Source: Sva-07 sp963698565 (GTDB lineage Bacteria; Actinomycetota; Acidimicrobiia; Acidimicrobiales; Ilumatobacteraceae). From it: DNA of 64,000 nt. Below the pieces are notes generated by a model. It saw only the letters and a list, made by a program, of their open reading frames with translations. It ran no database searches and was not told where the DNA came from. The stretch is taken from contig CAVORH010000026.1 in assembly GCA_963698565.1 (NCBI GenBank), positions 1-64,000 of the forward strand, given 5' to 3'. Made by a program: the position numbers and the translations under genes. Each line of letters begins with the position of its first letter. Position 1 is the first letter of the stretch. Of this stretch, positions 62,909-64,000 are shown piece after piece.

Positions 62909-63712
62909 TCAGGCGTCGATGGTCGCGATCAGCGCGAGGAGTGCGTCGTGGACCCCCGGCGCCGCCGCGACCGTCTCCGAGGTTCCTGCTCGACCGTGGG
63001 TGAAGTCGGAGGTTCGTGCTCCGGCTTCTGCGGCGATCAACACCCCGGCGGCGAGATCCCAGGAGTTGAGGTGCTCCTCGTAGTACGCGTCGAGACGGCC
63101 ACAGGCGACCAGGCAGAGGTCGATCGCCGCCGAGCCGAGACGCCGGATGTCACGCACGGCGGGCAGCAGCTCGGTGAGTCGTCGGGCCTGCACCGTGCGC
63201 CGTTCGGCGGAGTAGCTGAACCCGGTGCCGACGAGCGCTTCGGAGAGGACGCTCGCCGACGAGCAGCGGATCGTCTCCCCGTTCCGGGTCGCTCCGTCCC
63301 CGCGGGCGGCGGAGAACAACTCGTCGGTGACCGGCGCGTAGACCGCACCGACCAGGGGCCCGTCGTCGTCGACGACCGCCACCGAGGTACACCAGCTCGG
63401 GAGGTCGTACACGAAGTTGGCGGTGCCGTCGATCGGATCGACGTGCCAGGCGAGACCGGAGGTGCCGACGTGGTCGGCTCCTTCCTCACCGACGATCGAG
63501 TCGTCCGGCCGCCGGGTTCGAATGGCGTCGACGATCAGACGCTCGGCGGCACGATCGAACTCGGTGACGGGATCGGTCGGGCTGGACTTCGTGTCGTGGG
63601 CGACCGGTTGCCCGACCCCGAGCGCTCGTCGCCCGGCGAGGGCGTCGGTTCCGGCCTGCAGAGCCAGTCCCTCGGCGAACGAACGGAGCTCAGCGCGGAG
63701 CGTGCCCGGCAT
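62909..63712 (-). CDS. Inositol monophosphatase-family phosphatase
   Basis: A 267-residue Mg-dependent phosphatase. The metal site motifs are all present: the first acidic VTEFDRAAE, Glu in VGEEGADH, the WHVDPIDGTANFVY signature and the C-terminal WDLAAGVLIAAEAGA. Members remove phosphate from myo-inositol phosphates, histidinol phosphate or fructose bisphosphates, so the substrate is not certain. With PimB'-like mannosyltransferase elsewhere in the window, inositol for phosphatidylinositol is a reasonable guess. Its start overlaps the upstream small membrane protein by 23 bp. Confidence 0.87.
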   Translation of the reverse strand: MPGTLRAELRSFAEGLALQAGTDALAGRRALGVGQPVAHDTKSSPTDPVTEFDRAAERLIVDAIRTRRPDDSIVGEEGADHVGTSGLAWHVDPIDGTANFVYDLPSWCTSVAVVDDDGPLVGAVYAPVTDELFSAARGDGATRNGETIRCSSASVLSEALVGTGFSYSAERRTVQARRLTELLPAVRDIRRLGSAAIDLCLVACGRLDAYYEEHLNSWDLAAGVLIAAEAGARTSDFTHGRAGTSETVAAAPGVHDALLALIATIDA

Positions 63713-63983
63713 TGGTGCGGTCCTCGATCTCGCGCCACTCGCCGATCGCCCGCATCACCAGGACGGCGACGATCGCCATGCCGCCGGCCGCGGCCAACGC
63801 GCCGACCAGGAGCCCGATGCCGGTCCAGACGCCGCAGTCGCCTTCGCACTGCAGCGAGACGAGCGAGTAGCCGATCAGCGCTCCGGCGAGCCCGCTCAAG
63901 CAGATCGCGACGAACGCCGTGATGCGTACAGCCACCGACGGCAACGCCGAGAGTTGACCGTCGGGCTCGTCGGGCGCGCTCAC
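63690..63983 (-). CDS. Small two-helix membrane protein
   Basis: A 97-residue protein with an acidic start, two hydrophobic helices (VRITAFVAICLSGLAGALIGYSL and IGLLVGALAAAGGMAIVAVLVM) joined by a loop with a Cys pair (LQCEGDCG), and a charged tail. I recognise no family. It overlaps the inositol monophosphatase-family gene downstream and is likely co-transcribed. Nothing is annotated between its start and the window end (64000). Confidence 0.6.
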   Translation of the reverse strand: MSAPDEPDGQLSALPSVAVRITAFVAICLSGLAGALIGYSLVSLQCEGDCGVWTGIGLLVGALAAAGGMAIVAVLVMRAIGEWREIEDRTNAGHAPR

Positions 63984-64000
63984 GACGACGCAGCGTACCG

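Overview
The window is about two-thirds G+C, densely coded on both strands, and uses many GTG starts, 4-bp ATGA/GTGA overlaps and apparently leaderless mRNAs. The gene set (a WhiB regulator, an MtrA/MtrB/LpqB-like operon, a PimB'-like mannosyltransferase, F420-type luciferase-like oxidoreductases, a ROK glucokinase, PEP carboxylase) points to a free-living actinobacterium. The Acidimicrobiia (Ilumatobacter-like) are my best guess, by inference only.

Region by region. 1-8.3 kb is a worn accessory region: a MalT-type ATPase gene broken by two frameshifts, an intact NhaC antiporter, a SulP transporter stump, an antitoxin gene with a truncated PIN toxin, a tyrosine recombinase, and two perfect 37-bp copies of a tRNA-Val 3' end that flank one large lipoprotein gene. 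8.3-25.9 kb is mostly housekeeping: a DUF3048 protein with three tandem repeats, a metallo-beta-lactamase/pseudo-receiver/GAF fusion, a TIGR03857-like oxidoreductase with an esterase, ppc and glgC (divergent), a sugar-type oxidoreductase, a class A penicillin-binding protein, a zinc-ribbon coiled-coil protein and a histidine phosphatase, ending in a strong bidirectional hairpin. 25.9-32.8 kb (minus strand) is a branched-chain-amino-acid-type ABC operon in which both permeases are fused, and both ATPases are fused to each other and to an MFS transporter. 33-36.4 kb holds a glycogen-debranching-like glycosidase and a glycosyltransferase; 36.5-36.8 kb is RNase P RNA; 36.9-38.3 kb holds two exported ferritin-like proteins. 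38.4-43.4 kb is a glycerol operon (glpD, an alkylglycerone-phosphate-synthase-like flavoprotein, a membrane protein, an FGGY kinase).

The right part holds a peroxide/iron cluster (Fur/PerR, rubrerythrin, Fe-S protein, DUF3501; 43.6-46.6 kb), WhiB, trpD, and a divergent pair with LexA-like boxes in the shared promoter (a DEDDh exonuclease-GIY-YIG nuclease and a coiled-coil NYN RNase; 48.0-51.1 kb). A compact plus-strand run follows (queG, PimB'-like, membrane protein, SRPBCC protein, glucokinase), then ppa, an AlaC-like aminotransferase, an ACT protein, a canonical glpK, the MtrAB-LpqB-like operon, and an inositol monophosphatase-family enzyme.

No intact tRNA, rRNA, CRISPR array or complete insertion sequence was seen. 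The most interesting points are the transporter fusions, the divergent SOS-type promoter, the tRNA-derived repeats around the lipoprotein gene, and the glycerol/ether-lipid-type operon.
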